From an uncultured Phascolarctobacterium sp. (GTDB lineage Bacteria > Bacillota > Negativicutes > Acidaminococcales > Acidaminococcaceae), in NCBI RefSeq assembly GCF_900753045.1, contig NZ_CAADXO010000067.1, forward strand, positions 1 through 58,213: a stretch of DNA of 58,213 nt. Direction: 5' to 3'. This document shows positions 24,647 to 34,041 of this stretch, piece by piece. Positions within the stretch are counted from its first letter, which is position 1. Every line of letters starts with the position of its first letter. Both the position numbers and the translations under genes were made by a program. The notes beneath the pieces are model-generated. The model did no database searches. It was not told the DNA's origin and saw nothing but the letters and a program-made list of their open reading frames with translations.

Positions 24647-25480
24647 ATGCCAAAAGATACAGATTTAGAAATACAGGCGGAAGCCAAGTTTGCCGTGCTG
24701 CAGAAGGAGCTGCGGCGCTTGGGCAGTGTGCTGGTTGCGTTCAGCGGCGGCGTTGATTCAACGTTTTTGCTGCAGGCGGCGCATTTGACTTTGGGCGATA
24801 AGGCGCTTGCGGTGACGGCGCGTTCGGGTGTTGTGCCTCAGCGTGATGTTGCGGAGGCAGAGGAGTTCTGCCGGAAGCAGGGTATACGCCATCTTTACTT
24901 TGATTTTGATGAGCTGCAGGTGCCGGGGTTTGCCGAAAATCCGCCGGACCGCTGCTATATCTGCAAAAAAACGCTGTTCAGTAATTTTCTGCGCATGGCA
25001 CAGGAAAACGGTGCTGTGCTTTGCGAAGGTTCGAATATGGATGATTTGGGCGATTACCGCCCCGGTCTGAGGGCTTTGGCTGAGCTGAAAGTGCAGAGCC
25101 CGCTGCGCACTGCAGAGCTGACGAAGGCGGAAATCCGCCTGCTGTCGCACAAGCTGCAGCTGCCGACCTGGGATAAGCCGTCCTTTGCCTGCCTTGCTTC
25201 GCGCTTTGTATACGGCGAGCGTATTACGGCGGATAAGCTGGCGGCGGTGGATAAGGCGGAGCAGCTTTTGTGGGAGCTGGGCTTTAAGCAGTTTCGTGTG
25301 CGTGTGCATGGCACCTTGGCGCGGGTTGAGCTGTTGCCCGAGCAGCTGGAGCAGGCGGTTGCTGAACCGATGCGCAATACGATTTACAAAGGCTTGAAGG
25401 CTGCAGGCTTTGCTTATGCAGCACTTGATTTGCAGGGTTATCGTACAGGCAGCATGAATGAAACTTTAAAGCAGGATTAA
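24647..25480 (+). CDS. larE: ATP-dependent sacrificial sulfur transferase LarE
   Basis: The 277-aa PP-loop protein adenylates the LarB product and donates sulfur from its own cysteine. Seen: PP-loop AFSGGVDST (residues 31-39), ARSGVVP, and Cys182 in KPSFACLASRF, the position of the sacrificial Cys in Lactobacillus LarE. A CYIC motif at 103-106 is also present. GAGGGAG lies before the ATG. The repeat at 24474-24616 separates it from larB. Confidence 0.92.
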   Translation: MPKDTDLEIQAEAKFAVLQKELRRLGSVLVAFSGGVDSTFLLQAAHLTLGDKALAVTARSGVVPQRDVAEAEEFCRKQGIRHLYFDFDELQVPGFAENPPDRCYICKKTLFSNFLRMAQENGAVLCEGSNMDDLGDYRPGLRALAELKVQSPLRTAELTKAEIRLLSHKLQLPTWDKPSFACLASRFVYGERITADKLAAVDKAEQLLWELGFKQFRVRVHGTLARVELLPEQLEQAVAEPMRNTIYKGLKAAGFAYAALDLQGYRTGSMNETLKQD

Positions 25481-25549
25481 TTTAGACTTACAGCGAATTT
25501 TATCATTAGCCTGTTACAAGTATGCAGGCTTTGATTAGGAGGAAGATTT

Positions 25550-26916
25550 ATGAAAAGCTTATATTTGGAATGTAATGCCGGCATCAGCGGCGATATGCTG
25601 GTAGCAGCACTTTTGGATTTGGGCGCGGACAAAGAGGCGCTTGATAAGGCTCTGCAGAGTATTCCTGCAAAGGGCTTTGAGTATAAAATCAGCAGAGTGT
25701 CTAAGGCAGGCGTTGACTGCTGCGATTTTGATGTTATTTTAGACGAGGAGCATGCTAACCATGACCATGATATGGCCTTTTTGCATGGCAACGGCGATGC
25801 TGTAGTGCATAGTTATGAGCATGAACATCATCATGACCACGAGCATGAGCACGAACACGAACATCATCATGACCACGAACATGAGCATGATCACAGCCAT
25901 GTGCCGCACGAGCATCATCATCACCATGAGCACCGCGGTCTGCAGGAGGTTATTGCGATTATTGATGCTACGGATATGAGTGCTGCGGCTAAGGAGCTGG
26001 CACTGAAGATTTTTGATATTATTGCGGATGCAGAGGCAAAAGCGCATGCTGTGGAGAAGAATGCAGTGCATTTCCATGAGGTTGGCGCGATTGATTCTAT
26101 CGTTGATATTGTAGCGATTGCTGTGTGTGCCGACAGTCTTGGTGTTGAAAACGTAATTGTGCCGGAGCTGTGCGAGGGCCGCGGGACTGTCCGCTGTCAG
26201 CATGGCGTGCTGCCGGTGCCTGTTCCAGCAACAGCTAATATTATGCAGCGCTTTGGCTTTAATGTACGCTTGCTGCCGGTGCAGGGCGAGTTTGTTACTC
26301 CGACCGGTGCTGCTGCCGCTGCTGCGCTGATGACTACGGATGAGCTGCCGCAGAGCTTTAAGATTCTGGGTATTGGTCTGGGTGCAGGCAAGCGTCAGTA
26401 TGAGTGTCCCAGCATTCTGCGTGCGCTGCTGATTGAGGATAACGCGCAAAAAAAAACTCTGTAAATAATGGCCTGCAGACTGACTGTATCTGCCAGCTGC
26501 AGTCTGATATTGATGACTGCAGCGGCGAGCTTTTGGGCTACACGCTGGAGCGCCTGCTGGCGGCAGGTGCGCTGGATGCGCATTATCAGCCGGTGTTTAT
26601 GAAGAAGAGCCGTCCGGCGTGGGAGCTTACTGTTATCTGCCGCGAGGAGGTCAGAGCGAAGCTGGAAGCGCTGATTTTTGCGGAAACGACAACCATCGGC
26701 ATCCGTCGTGCGCATCTGGAGCGTACTGTGCTGCCGCGTCGCAGGGATGTGGTGCACACTGCTTACGGTAATGTGGCGGTGAAGCGCTGCCTGCTGAAGA
26801 ACGGCGAACGCTGTTATGTGGAATATGACAGCGCTGCCAAACTGGCGCAGGAGCAGGGAGTGCCGCTGCAGGATATCTATCTGGCGGCACAGCTGGCGCA
26901 AAAAAACATAAATTAG
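25550..26916 (+). CDS. larC: Nickel-insertion protein LarC, made by -1 ribosomal frameshift
   Basis: LarC inserts nickel into the pincer cofactor. The 0 frame (25550-26464, 304 aa, LarC1) ends at TAA soon after a run of nine A. A -1 shift gives a 455-aa product through the LarC2 part to the stop at 26914-26916 (SDIDDCSGELLGYTLERL, ALDAHYQPVFMKKSRPAWEL, with no good start of its own). Residues 68-128 are an extreme His/Glu/Asp-rich segment, likely nickel binding. The N-terminus has LECNAGISGDMLVAALLDLG. Frameshift expression of larC is known in Lactiplantibacillus plantarum. Confidence 0.88.
26447..26464 (+). other. Programmed -1 frameshift site of larC
   Basis: The 0-frame codons CAA AAA AAA ACT CTG TAA contain the slippery heptamer A AAA AAA. 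After slipping, reading continues AAC TCT GTA AAT into LarC2 without a stop. Confidence 0.75.
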
Positions 26917-26932
26917 CCACAAAAGTGTGGTA

Positions 26933-26938
26933 TAATAT
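26933..26938 (+). promoter_or_regulatory. -10 box before the 514-aa gene
   Basis: TATAAT directly after a CCACA/TGTGG hairpin at the larC end; no clear -35 box. The ATG is 31 bases further on. Confidence 0.4.
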
Positions 26939-26968
26939 CTCCATAATACGTCAGAGAATGGAGAAAAA

Positions 26969-28513
26969 ATGACTAATGTTTTCGATTTAATAGAAGAATT
27001 TTATACACAGGATGAAGAATGGAATTCGGTACTGCAGCAAGCCTGTGCTGAAGATTTCCTGCGCTATAAAACATGGCAGGGAGCCAAGGACGGCGAGCTG
27101 GTCAAGATTTGGGATTATATTACGATTCTTTGTATTTACCTTGGTAATTCCGAGAATTTTCTCGGCGATATGTCGCGTGAGGATTTTATTGACTGCGTAG
27201 GCTGGTGCTGCCGCAATGTTTCCGGTTTCCCGGCAACTGAGAGCAACATCGCACATTTCCTGGATGTTATGCAGGAGTTTTATGCATATATGAAAAAGAA
27301 ACGCATTATTACCCGTGATAATGCGCCTGCCGAAGCCAAAGCCAAGCTGTTGGCTGACGGAAAACTACAGATTGTCGGCAAAGATGGCAGCTTTTTGCCG
27401 GAACATGACCGCTACAATCTGTATTCTACGCCGGATTTGCCGACGAAGGTGTATCTGAATATCGGCGAGAGAATGCAGAATCTGCTGGATGATGTGCAAA
27501 GCTACTATACGTCGAAGCAATTTCGCCGCGATCTGGAGCGGGCCGATTTCCTCTTCGGCGGTATTTTCCAGAACGGTACAGTTCAGGAAAAACCGGGCAC
27601 GGAGGAATATTCACAGACCTTCTGGGATTATTTTCTTTTTGACTATCGCTTGCTTGAAGATGACAAAACGCCGCTGCAGCATTACCGCGATGTAATCTGC
27701 CGTGATGCTTCCGAGATGGATACCTCCGTTGATATTTTGAATGAGCTGATTAAGGCAAAGCTGGTTCTCTTTGATGTGCAAAGACGCACGGAGGAGGGAA
27801 TGTATGTCTGCAGAAATATTTTCACCAATGAAAAATATACGCTGATGCTGCCGGTAGATGATAATATTGACACAGAAGGATATATTTTCATGGGCCATAT
27901 TTTTTATGAAAATACCATGGTGATGAACTTCCTGCGCGGACTGGTGATGTCGCAAACCTCGCGTAAGCGCTTTTTCGAGGTTGTCAGTGCGGCGAAGGAC
28001 TGGTTTGCCGTGCGTCAAAGCGGCGAAATGAGCTGGGAGGAGTTCATCAACCGTAATCCGATGTTCGTGCGCCATGTTTCTGTTTTGTATGCCATCTATG
28101 TGCGTATGGAAGGCTTTAATTTCAGTACGCAGATCAGCGATTATCAGCCGGCGGCGCTGATTGTGGACAAGACCTCGGCTATGCTGGAATCTCTTAGAGG
28201 AACAGGCCTTTTTTCTGCCTATGATATACAGCTGATGCGTACCATGTGGAGCGATTTTATGCTTCGTGGCAATGCTTTGCCTGATAATACAGACGCTGAT
28301 TTTGAGCATTGGACGGCAGCGGTTATGTACTGCTTTGTGAAGCTGAATGATGTTTATACCTTTACGGAAAAGCAGGTTTTTGCTATGTGCCGTGCTACCG
28401 ACCATGCAAAGCTGAAGCAGATGATAGATATGCTAAATGAAATCTTGCAGCTGGAGGCACACGACCCGCGTTATGTTAACGAAGAGGGTTTGCTGCTGAT
28501 GCTGCTGCAGTGA
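26969..28513 (+). CDS. Uncharacterised 514-aa cytoplasmic protein
   Basis: I do not recognise the family. The protein is acidic, rich in aromatic residues (many Trp, Phe, Tyr) and predicted mostly helical, with no signal peptide or membrane helix. Notable are a CVGWCCRN cysteine cluster near residue 75 and a long middle region with FLFGGIFQNG and FDYRLLEDD. GAGAATGGAG precedes the ATG. The next gene, a zinc-ribbon membrane protein, follows after 16 bases, so the two are probably one operon. Confidence 0.6.
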   Translation: MTNVFDLIEEFYTQDEEWNSVLQQACAEDFLRYKTWQGAKDGELVKIWDYITILCIYLGNSENFLGDMSREDFIDCVGWCCRNVSGFPATESNIAHFLDVMQEFYAYMKKKRIITRDNAPAEAKAKLLADGKLQIVGKDGSFLPEHDRYNLYSTPDLPTKVYLNIGERMQNLLDDVQSYYTSKQFRRDLERADFLFGGIFQNGTVQEKPGTEEYSQTFWDYFLFDYRLLEDDKTPLQHYRDVICRDASEMDTSVDILNELIKAKLVLFDVQRRTEEGMYVCRNIFTNEKYTLMLPVDDNIDTEGYIFMGHIFYENTMVMNFLRGLVMSQTSRKRFFEVVSAAKDWFAVRQSGEMSWEEFINRNPMFVRHVSVLYAIYVRMEGFNFSTQISDYQPAALIVDKTSAMLESLRGTGLFSAYDIQLMRTMWSDFMLRGNALPDNTDADFEHWTAAVMYCFVKLNDVYTFTEKQVFAMCRATDHAKLKQMIDMLNEILQLEAHDPRYVNEEGLLLMLLQ

Positions 28514-28529
28514 GAGGAGGCACCAGAAT

Positions 28530-28928
28530 ATGAAATGTGATTTTTGCGGCCATGAGGTTGCTCCCGGCACAGTGGAATGTCCGTACTGCCATTATCAGTT
28601 CAAAATTGATGCGCAGGTGCTCAGTCCGGAGGAGCGCGATACCTTTGACGGCGTGACGATAGACGAGAGCGCAGGCACAGAGGAAAACAAAAGTGCCAGG
28701 GAAGGTGCTGTATATGACAGCGGTGCTGATGCTTATAATGAAAGACAGCAGCAGGTGCCGCCGAATATCAAGGTACATACCTTTGGCTGCGGCAGCGGCA
28801 TTCTGATTACCTTTCTGATTTTGTGCGGCATTGTGGCAGTTATCTTCTTTTTGCTGCCGACGTTTATTGTGTTTGCCGCTGTGGGCGCAATTGTTTTGTT
28901 TATCATGCGCCTTTTTATGGGCTTTTAA
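28530..28928 (+). CDS. Zinc-ribbon membrane protein
   Basis: The 132-aa protein has an N-terminal zinc ribbon (CDFCGHEV...CPYCHYQF, residues 3-23), an acidic linker and two C-terminal hydrophobic helices (ILITFLILCGIVAVIFFLLP and FIVFAAVGAIVLFIMRLF). GAGAGGAGG lies before the ATG. The topology, cytoplasmic ribbon plus membrane hairpin, is common in Firmicute proteins of unknown role. It follows the 514-aa gene closely. Confidence 0.7.
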   Translation: MKCDFCGHEVAPGTVECPYCHYQFKIDAQVLSPEERDTFDGVTIDESAGTEENKSAREGAVYDSGADAYNERQQQVPPNIKVHTFGCGSGILITFLILCGIVAVIFFLLPTFIVFAAVGAIVLFIMRLFMGF

Positions 28929-28953
28929 AGGCTTAAAAAATGTATTTCTGACG

Positions 28954-28992
28954 GCCGGCAGTGTTGCCTTGGGCAGAGCTGCCGGCTGTTTT
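28954..28992 (+). terminator. Terminator before pnp
   Basis: GCCGGCAG (28954-28961) pairs with CTGCCGGC (28979-28986), with inner pairs, then TGTTTTTG. Confidence 0.82.
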
Positions 28993-29115
28993 TGTCTGTT
29001 GTAGAAATTTTTTCAAAAAAATTTTAAAAAGCCGTAAAAATATAGAGGATTTTTCTGATTGACGGCGAATAATATGCAGGTACACAATGTGTGAAAAGAA
29101 TAGGAGGCATAAGAT

Positions 29116-31203
29116 ATGCATAGTTACAGCATGGATCTTGGCGGCAGAACTCTTACTATTGAAGCCGGCAAGATTGCAAAACAAGCTAATGGCGCTGTAT
29201 TAGTTCGTTATGGCGATACCGCCGTAGTAGTTGCCGTTACCGGCACCAAAACCCCGCGTGAGGGTGTAGACTTCTTCCCTTTGACTGTTGATTTTGAAGA
29301 AAAAATGTACGCCGTAGGTAAAATCCCCGGTGGCTTTATTAAACGCGAAGGCCGTCCGTCTGAGCAGGCTATCCTGACCAGCCGTCTGATCGACCGTCCG
29401 ATTCGTCCGATGTTCCCGGAAGGCTACCACAACGATGTACAAATCGTTGCTACCGCTGTTTCCGTTGATCCCGACAATGCTCCGGATATGCCCGCTATGA
29501 TCGGTGCATCCTGCGCACTGTCTATTTCCGATATTCCGTTTGAAGGTCCTATCGCCGGTGTGCGCGTAGGCCTGATTGATGGTGAATTCATCATCAACCC
29601 GACTGTTGAACAGGCTAAAATCAGCCAACTGAACCTGGCTGTTGCCGGCACCAAAGATGCTATCCTGATGGTAGAAGCAGGTGCTAACGAAGTTTCCGAA
29701 GAAACCATGCTGGACGCTATCTGGTTCGGTCATGGCGTAATCAAACAACTCGTTGAGTTCCAGGAGAAAATTGTTGCTGAAATCGGCAAAGAGAAAATGG
29801 AAGTTCCGTTCTACGCTCCGCCTGAAGAACTGGTTGCGGAAATCGAAGAATACGGTGCTCAAAAGCTCAAAGATGCTCTGATGGATGCTAACAAACTGGA
29901 GCGCGAAGAAAACGTTGCTAAGGTTAAAGCTGAAATCGCTGAAGTATTCCTGGAGAAATATCCTGATAATGCTAAGGACGTTGCTTACATCACCCAAAAG
30001 CTGGTTAAGAAAATCGTTCGCCGCACTATCTCTGTAGATAAGATTCGTCCTGACGGCCGTCAATTAGACGAAGTACGTCCGGTAAGCTGCGAGGTTGGCC
30101 TGCTGGCTCGTCCGCATGGTAGCTCTCTGTTCACCCGTGGTCAGACTCAGATTTTGAACGTTCTGGCTCTGGCTCCGCTGCGTGAAGCACAGATTCTTGA
30201 TGGCCTCGGCGCTGAAGAAACCAAGCGTTATATCCATCACTACAACTTCCCGCCGTATAGCGTAGGCGAAACCAAACCGCTGCGCAGCCCCGGCCGTCGT
30301 GAAATCGGTCACGGTGCTCTGGCTGAGCGTGCTCTGCGTCCGGTTATTCCTTCCGAAGAGGATTTCCCGTATGCAATCCGTCTGGTATCCGAGGTTCTGG
30401 AATCCAACGGTTCTTCCTCCATGGGCTCTGTTTGCGCAAGCACCCTGTCCCTGATGGATGCAGGCGTTCCTATTAAGGCTCCTGTTGCCGGCGTTGCTAT
30501 GGGCCTTGTTAAAGATGGCGAATACTTCACCATTCTGACTGATATCCAAGGTCTGGAAGATGCTCTGGGCGATATGGACTTCAAGGTTGCAGGTACCGAA
30601 AAAGGTATTACTGCTATCCAAATGGATATTAAGATTGACGGTATCAACAAGGATATCTTCACTCAGGCTTTGGCACAGGCTAAACGCGGCCGTGAGTTCA
30701 TCATGGGCAAAATGATGGAATGCATCAGCGAACCGCGCAAAGAGCTGTCCAAGTATGCTCCGAAGATTACTACTATCCATGTAGATCCTGATAAGATTGC
30801 TAAGGTTATCGGACCTGGCGGCAAAATGATCAAGAAGATCGTTGACGAAACCGGCGCTAAGATTGATATCGATGATACCGGTCGCGTATTTATCGCTGCT
30901 GTTAACACCGAGGCTGCTAACAAGGCTATCGAGATGATCGAGGGCATTACTGCCGAAGCTGAGGTTGGCAAGGTTTATACCGGTAAGGTTACCCGTCTGA
31001 TGAACTTTGGTGCTTTCGTTGAGATTCTGCCGGGCAAGGAAGGTCTGGTACATATTTCTCAGCTGTCTACCGAGCATGTAGAAAAGGTTGAGGATGTTGT
31101 AAGTGTTGGCGATGAAATTGTTGTTAAGGTTACTGAAATCGACAACAAGGGCCGCATTAACCTGTCCCGCAAGGCTGTTCTGATGAAGAGCGTGCAAAAA
31201 TAA
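29116..31203 (+). CDS. pnp: Polyribonucleotide nucleotidyltransferase (PNPase)
   Basis: The 695-aa enzyme degrades RNA from the 3' end by phosphorolysis and can add tails. Two RNase PH domains (about 1-140 and 310-540, with RPDGR, RGQTQ and SNGSSSMGSVC) flank a helical linker. A KH domain (VIGPGGKMIKKI, about 560) and a C-terminal S1 domain (GKVTRLMNFGAFVEILPGK) follow. AGGAGG stands eight bases before the ATG. Its codon choice is strongly biased, as in highly expressed genes. Usually it follows rpsO, which is not here. Confidence 0.96.
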   Translation: MHSYSMDLGGRTLTIEAGKIAKQANGAVLVRYGDTAVVVAVTGTKTPREGVDFFPLTVDFEEKMYAVGKIPGGFIKREGRPSEQAILTSRLIDRPIRPMFPEGYHNDVQIVATAVSVDPDNAPDMPAMIGASCALSISDIPFEGPIAGVRVGLIDGEFIINPTVEQAKISQLNLAVAGTKDAILMVEAGANEVSEETMLDAIWFGHGVIKQLVEFQEKIVAEIGKEKMEVPFYAPPEELVAEIEEYGAQKLKDALMDANKLEREENVAKVKAEIAEVFLEKYPDNAKDVAYITQKLVKKIVRRTISVDKIRPDGRQLDEVRPVSCEVGLLARPHGSSLFTRGQTQILNVLALAPLREAQILDGLGAEETKRYIHHYNFPPYSVGETKPLRSPGRREIGHGALAERALRPVIPSEEDFPYAIRLVSEVLESNGSSSMGSVCASTLSLMDAGVPIKAPVAGVAMGLVKDGEYFTILTDIQGLEDALGDMDFKVAGTEKGITAIQMDIKIDGINKDIFTQALAQAKRGREFIMGKMMECISEPRKELSKYAPKITTIHVDPDKIAKVIGPGGKMIKKIVDETGAKIDIDDTGRVFIAAVNTEAANKAIEMIEGITAEAEVGKVYTGKVTRLMNFGAFVEILPGKEGLVHISQLSTEHVEKVEDVVSVGDEIVVKVTEIDNKGRINLSRKAVLMKSVQK

Positions 31204-31214
31204 TTTGTGAATTT

Positions 31215-31248
31215 AAAAGAGCTGTCGCTTTTGTGACAGCTCTTTTTT
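31215..31248 (+). terminator. Terminator of pnp
   Basis: AAAAGAGCTGTC pairs with GACAGCTCTTTT around GCTTTTGT; T run. Confidence 0.9.
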
Positions 31249-31272
31249 GTAGATTAGAGGAGTGAGTTACTA

Positions 31273-31725
31273 ATGAAAACACGAGGCTTTGAAAAAGTTG
31301 CCAAGTATATGAATGTTGAGTTCCCGATGCCGGAGCGCAAGACACAGTTCAGCGCCGGTTATGATATCAGCGCAGCGGAAGAGGTTGTGTTGGAGCCGGG
31401 TAAGCTGGTGCTGGTGCCTACCGGTGTGAAGGCCTATATGCAGACAGGCGAGTTTTTGGGCTTGCATATCCGCAGCAGCATGGCAGTAAAGAAGCATCTT
31501 ATGCTGGTGAATAATGTCGGTATTATTGATGCCGATTATTATAACAATGCTGATAACGAAGGTCACATTATGGTGGCTTTGATGAATATGGGTACCGAGG
31601 CTGTTACTATTCCTCAGGGCGAGCGCATTGCCCAAGGTATTTTTTACAATTACCTGACGGTGGATGATGATGACAAGGTGGCTAAAGCAGTGCGCGGCGG
31701 CGGCTTCGGCAGTACGGGCAAATAA
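31273..31725 (+). CDS. dut: dUTP diphosphatase
   Basis: The 150-aa trimeric-type dUTPase hydrolyses dUTP to dUMP and keeps uracil out of DNA. Its five motifs are visible: AGYDISAAE, RSSMAVKK, NNVGIIDADYYNNADNEG, GERIAQGIF and the C-terminal RGGGFGSTG. GAGGAG lies 11 bases before the ATG. Single gene between two terminated units. Confidence 0.92.
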   Translation: MKTRGFEKVAKYMNVEFPMPERKTQFSAGYDISAAEEVVLEPGKLVLVPTGVKAYMQTGEFLGLHIRSSMAVKKHLMLVNNVGIIDADYYNNADNEGHIMVALMNMGTEAVTIPQGERIAQGIFYNYLTVDDDDKVAKAVRGGGFGSTGK

Positions 31726-31799
31726 TAATATCATAGCATTATCTTCGCTTAGAGCTTCGGTTAAAAGTGTAAATAGTTTACAATTTTAACGAAAAAGTG

Positions 31800-31827
31800 T
31801 AGACAATATAGGGAAATATGATATAAT
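31800..31827 (+). promoter_or_regulatory. Promoter of the transketolase gene
   Basis: TAGACA (31800-31805), 16 bases, TATAAT (31822-31827). Confidence 0.65.
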
Positions 31828-31863
31828 TAATTTAGATAATTTTGGTAAATGGAGGTTTTCTCG

Positions 31864-33846
31864 ATGCAGAAAATTGATCAGGCATGTGTAAACACTCTTC
31901 GCTTTTTGGCAGCAGACCAGGTAGAAAAGGCTAAATCCGGCCATCCTGGCTTCCCTCTGGGTACAGCTCCCTTGATGTACACCATTTGGGACCGCTTTAT
32001 GAATTATAACCCGGCTGATCCGCAATGGTTCAACCGCGACCGTTTCATCCTTTCTCCGGGTCACGGCAGCGCTTTGCTTTATGCTATGCTGCACCTGGCA
32101 GGTTATGACCTGTCTTTGGATGAGCTGAAAAACTTCCGTCAATGGGGCAGCAAGACTCCGGGCCATCCGGAATTCGGCCTGACCTCTGGCGTTGACGTTT
32201 CTACCGGTCCTCTGGGCCACGGCTTTGCTATGGGCGTTGGCTTTGCTATTGCTGAAGCTATGCTGGGCGCAAAGTACAATAAACCCGATTTCCCGGTTGT
32301 TGACCACTACACCTTTGGTCTGACCTCTGACGGTGACCTGATGGAGGGCGTTTCCTGCGAGGCTGCTTCTCTGGCTGGTACCCTGGGGCTGGGCAAACTG
32401 ATTTACTTATATGATGATAACAAAATTACTATTGAAGGCAGCACCGATATTGCCTTCACCGAGGATGTTGAAGCTCGCTTCAAGGCTTATGGTTGGCAGG
32501 TTCTGCGCGTAGAGAGCAGCGAGGACGTTGATGCTATGCAGGCAGCTATCGAAGAAGCTAAGGCTGACACCATGCATCCTTCTCTGATTATTGTACGCAC
32601 TCACATTGGCTTTGGCAGCCCGAAACAGGACAGCCCGTCCTGCCATGGCGAGCCGCTGGGTGGCGAAGCATTGGCAGCTACCAAAGAAAAAGCCGGCTGG
32701 CCGCAGGAAATGTTCTATGTACCTGCTGAGGTTAAAGAACATTTTGCTGCTAAGCTTGATGGCTGCGCTGCAAATGAAGCTGCCTGGAAGGCTTTGATGG
32801 ATGACTATAAGATGGTATATCCAGAGCTGGCTAAAGAGCTGGAAGACCGCATTGCCGGCAACTCCATGGTTAACCTGACTGCTCTGGAAGCAATCTTCAA
32901 GGATACCGTTAAAAACGCTACCCGCGAAGCAAGCGGCGATATTATCCAAGTTCTGGCTGCACAGCTGCCTGAGCTGGTTGGCGGCAGTGCTGACCTTGGT
33001 CCTTCCAACAAAACTATCATGAAAACCGGCGGTTACTTCTCCAAGCTGGACAGAACCGGCCGCAACATTCACTTTGGCGTTCGTGAGCACGCTATGGGTA
33101 CCGTTCTGAACGGTATTTCCCTGCATGGCGGCTTCATTCCCTTCGGCGGCACCTTCCTGGTATTCGCTGACTTCCTGCGCCCGACTATCCGTATGGCAGC
33201 ACTCATGGGCATTCAGTCCGTATTCGTACTGACTCATGACAGCATTGCACTGGGCGAAGACGGTCCTACTCATCAGCCGATTGAAACCACTATGGCTCTG
33301 CGTCTGATTCCGAACGTAAGCGTTATCCGTCCGGCTGATGCTCTGGAAACTGCTACCGCATGGCAACAGGCTTGCCTGAACAAGCATAAACCGACCTGCC
33401 TGCTGCTGAGCCGTCAAAAGCTGACTGTACTGCATGACTATGCAGCAACCATCCATGAAAACGCTCATAAGGGCGCTTATGTACTGAGCCCGGCTAAGAA
33501 CGAGGCTAAGGCTGTTCTGATCGGTACCGGCAGTGAAGTACATCTGGCACTGGCTGCACAGGCTAAGCTGGCAGAAGAAGGCATTGACGTTAGCGTTGTA
33601 TCTATGCCTTGCTGGGATGCTTTTGATGCTCAAAGCGATGAGTACAAGGAAAGCGTTCTGCCTGCAGGCGTAACCAAGTTTGCTGTGGAAGCTGGCGTTC
33701 CTTACGGCTGGAGCCGCTACACCGGCACTGAAAAGAATGTTCTGGGCATTACCACCTTCGGCGCTTCTGCACCTGGCGATGTAATGATGGAAAAATACGG
33801 CTTTACTGTTGAAAACCTGGTTGCAAAGGTTAAAGCAGCGCTGTAA
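31864..33846 (+). CDS. tkt: Transketolase
   Basis: The 660-aa thiamine diphosphate enzyme transfers two-carbon units in the pentose phosphate pathway. Seen: the N-terminal NTLRFLAADQVEKAKSGHPG, LSPGHGSALLYAMLH, the ThDP motif GDLMEG...YDDNKITIEG, HFGVREHAMG, and EDGPTHQPIE. GGAGG eight bases before 31864 fixes the start; an ATG at 31849 overlaps that site. It is complete in one gene, not split into halves as in some anaerobes. Codon use suggests strong expression. Confidence 0.95.
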   Translation: MQKIDQACVNTLRFLAADQVEKAKSGHPGFPLGTAPLMYTIWDRFMNYNPADPQWFNRDRFILSPGHGSALLYAMLHLAGYDLSLDELKNFRQWGSKTPGHPEFGLTSGVDVSTGPLGHGFAMGVGFAIAEAMLGAKYNKPDFPVVDHYTFGLTSDGDLMEGVSCEAASLAGTLGLGKLIYLYDDNKITIEGSTDIAFTEDVEARFKAYGWQVLRVESSEDVDAMQAAIEEAKADTMHPSLIIVRTHIGFGSPKQDSPSCHGEPLGGEALAATKEKAGWPQEMFYVPAEVKEHFAAKLDGCAANEAAWKALMDDYKMVYPELAKELEDRIAGNSMVNLTALEAIFKDTVKNATREASGDIIQVLAAQLPELVGGSADLGPSNKTIMKTGGYFSKLDRTGRNIHFGVREHAMGTVLNGISLHGGFIPFGGTFLVFADFLRPTIRMAALMGIQSVFVLTHDSIALGEDGPTHQPIETTMALRLIPNVSVIRPADALETATAWQQACLNKHKPTCLLLSRQKLTVLHDYAATIHENAHKGAYVLSPAKNEAKAVLIGTGSEVHLALAAQAKLAEEGIDVSVVSMPCWDAFDAQSDEYKESVLPAGVTKFAVEAGVPYGWSRYTGTEKNVLGITTFGASAPGDVMMEKYGFTVENLVAKVKAAL

Positions 33847-33868
33847 TTATAAGTTAAAACTGAGCTTG

Positions 33869-33900
33869 AAGACCACTCTGTTATGCAGGGTGGTCTTTTT
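33869..33900 (+). terminator. Terminator of transketolase
   Basis: AAGACCAC...GTGGTCTT with additional inner pairs and T5. Confidence 0.85.
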
Positions 33901-34041
33901 GTTGCATATATTGCTTATGCGCCGATTAACAATGAATTTTTATGGTATTCCGTTTTTGCAGATGTATTCTAATTCTTCTTTTTCTTTTGATTTTAATATG
34001 CTATAATATGTGAGTAAATTTTCATCAAAGGAGGGGATGCA

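Noticed and set aside
30064..31197. Long open frame on the minus strand opposite pnp
   Set aside because: Antisense shadow of a highly biased gene; no binding site and no plausible protein features. The same holds for long minus frames opposite dxs (45754-47451), recN (50392-51510) and thrC (22089-23519).
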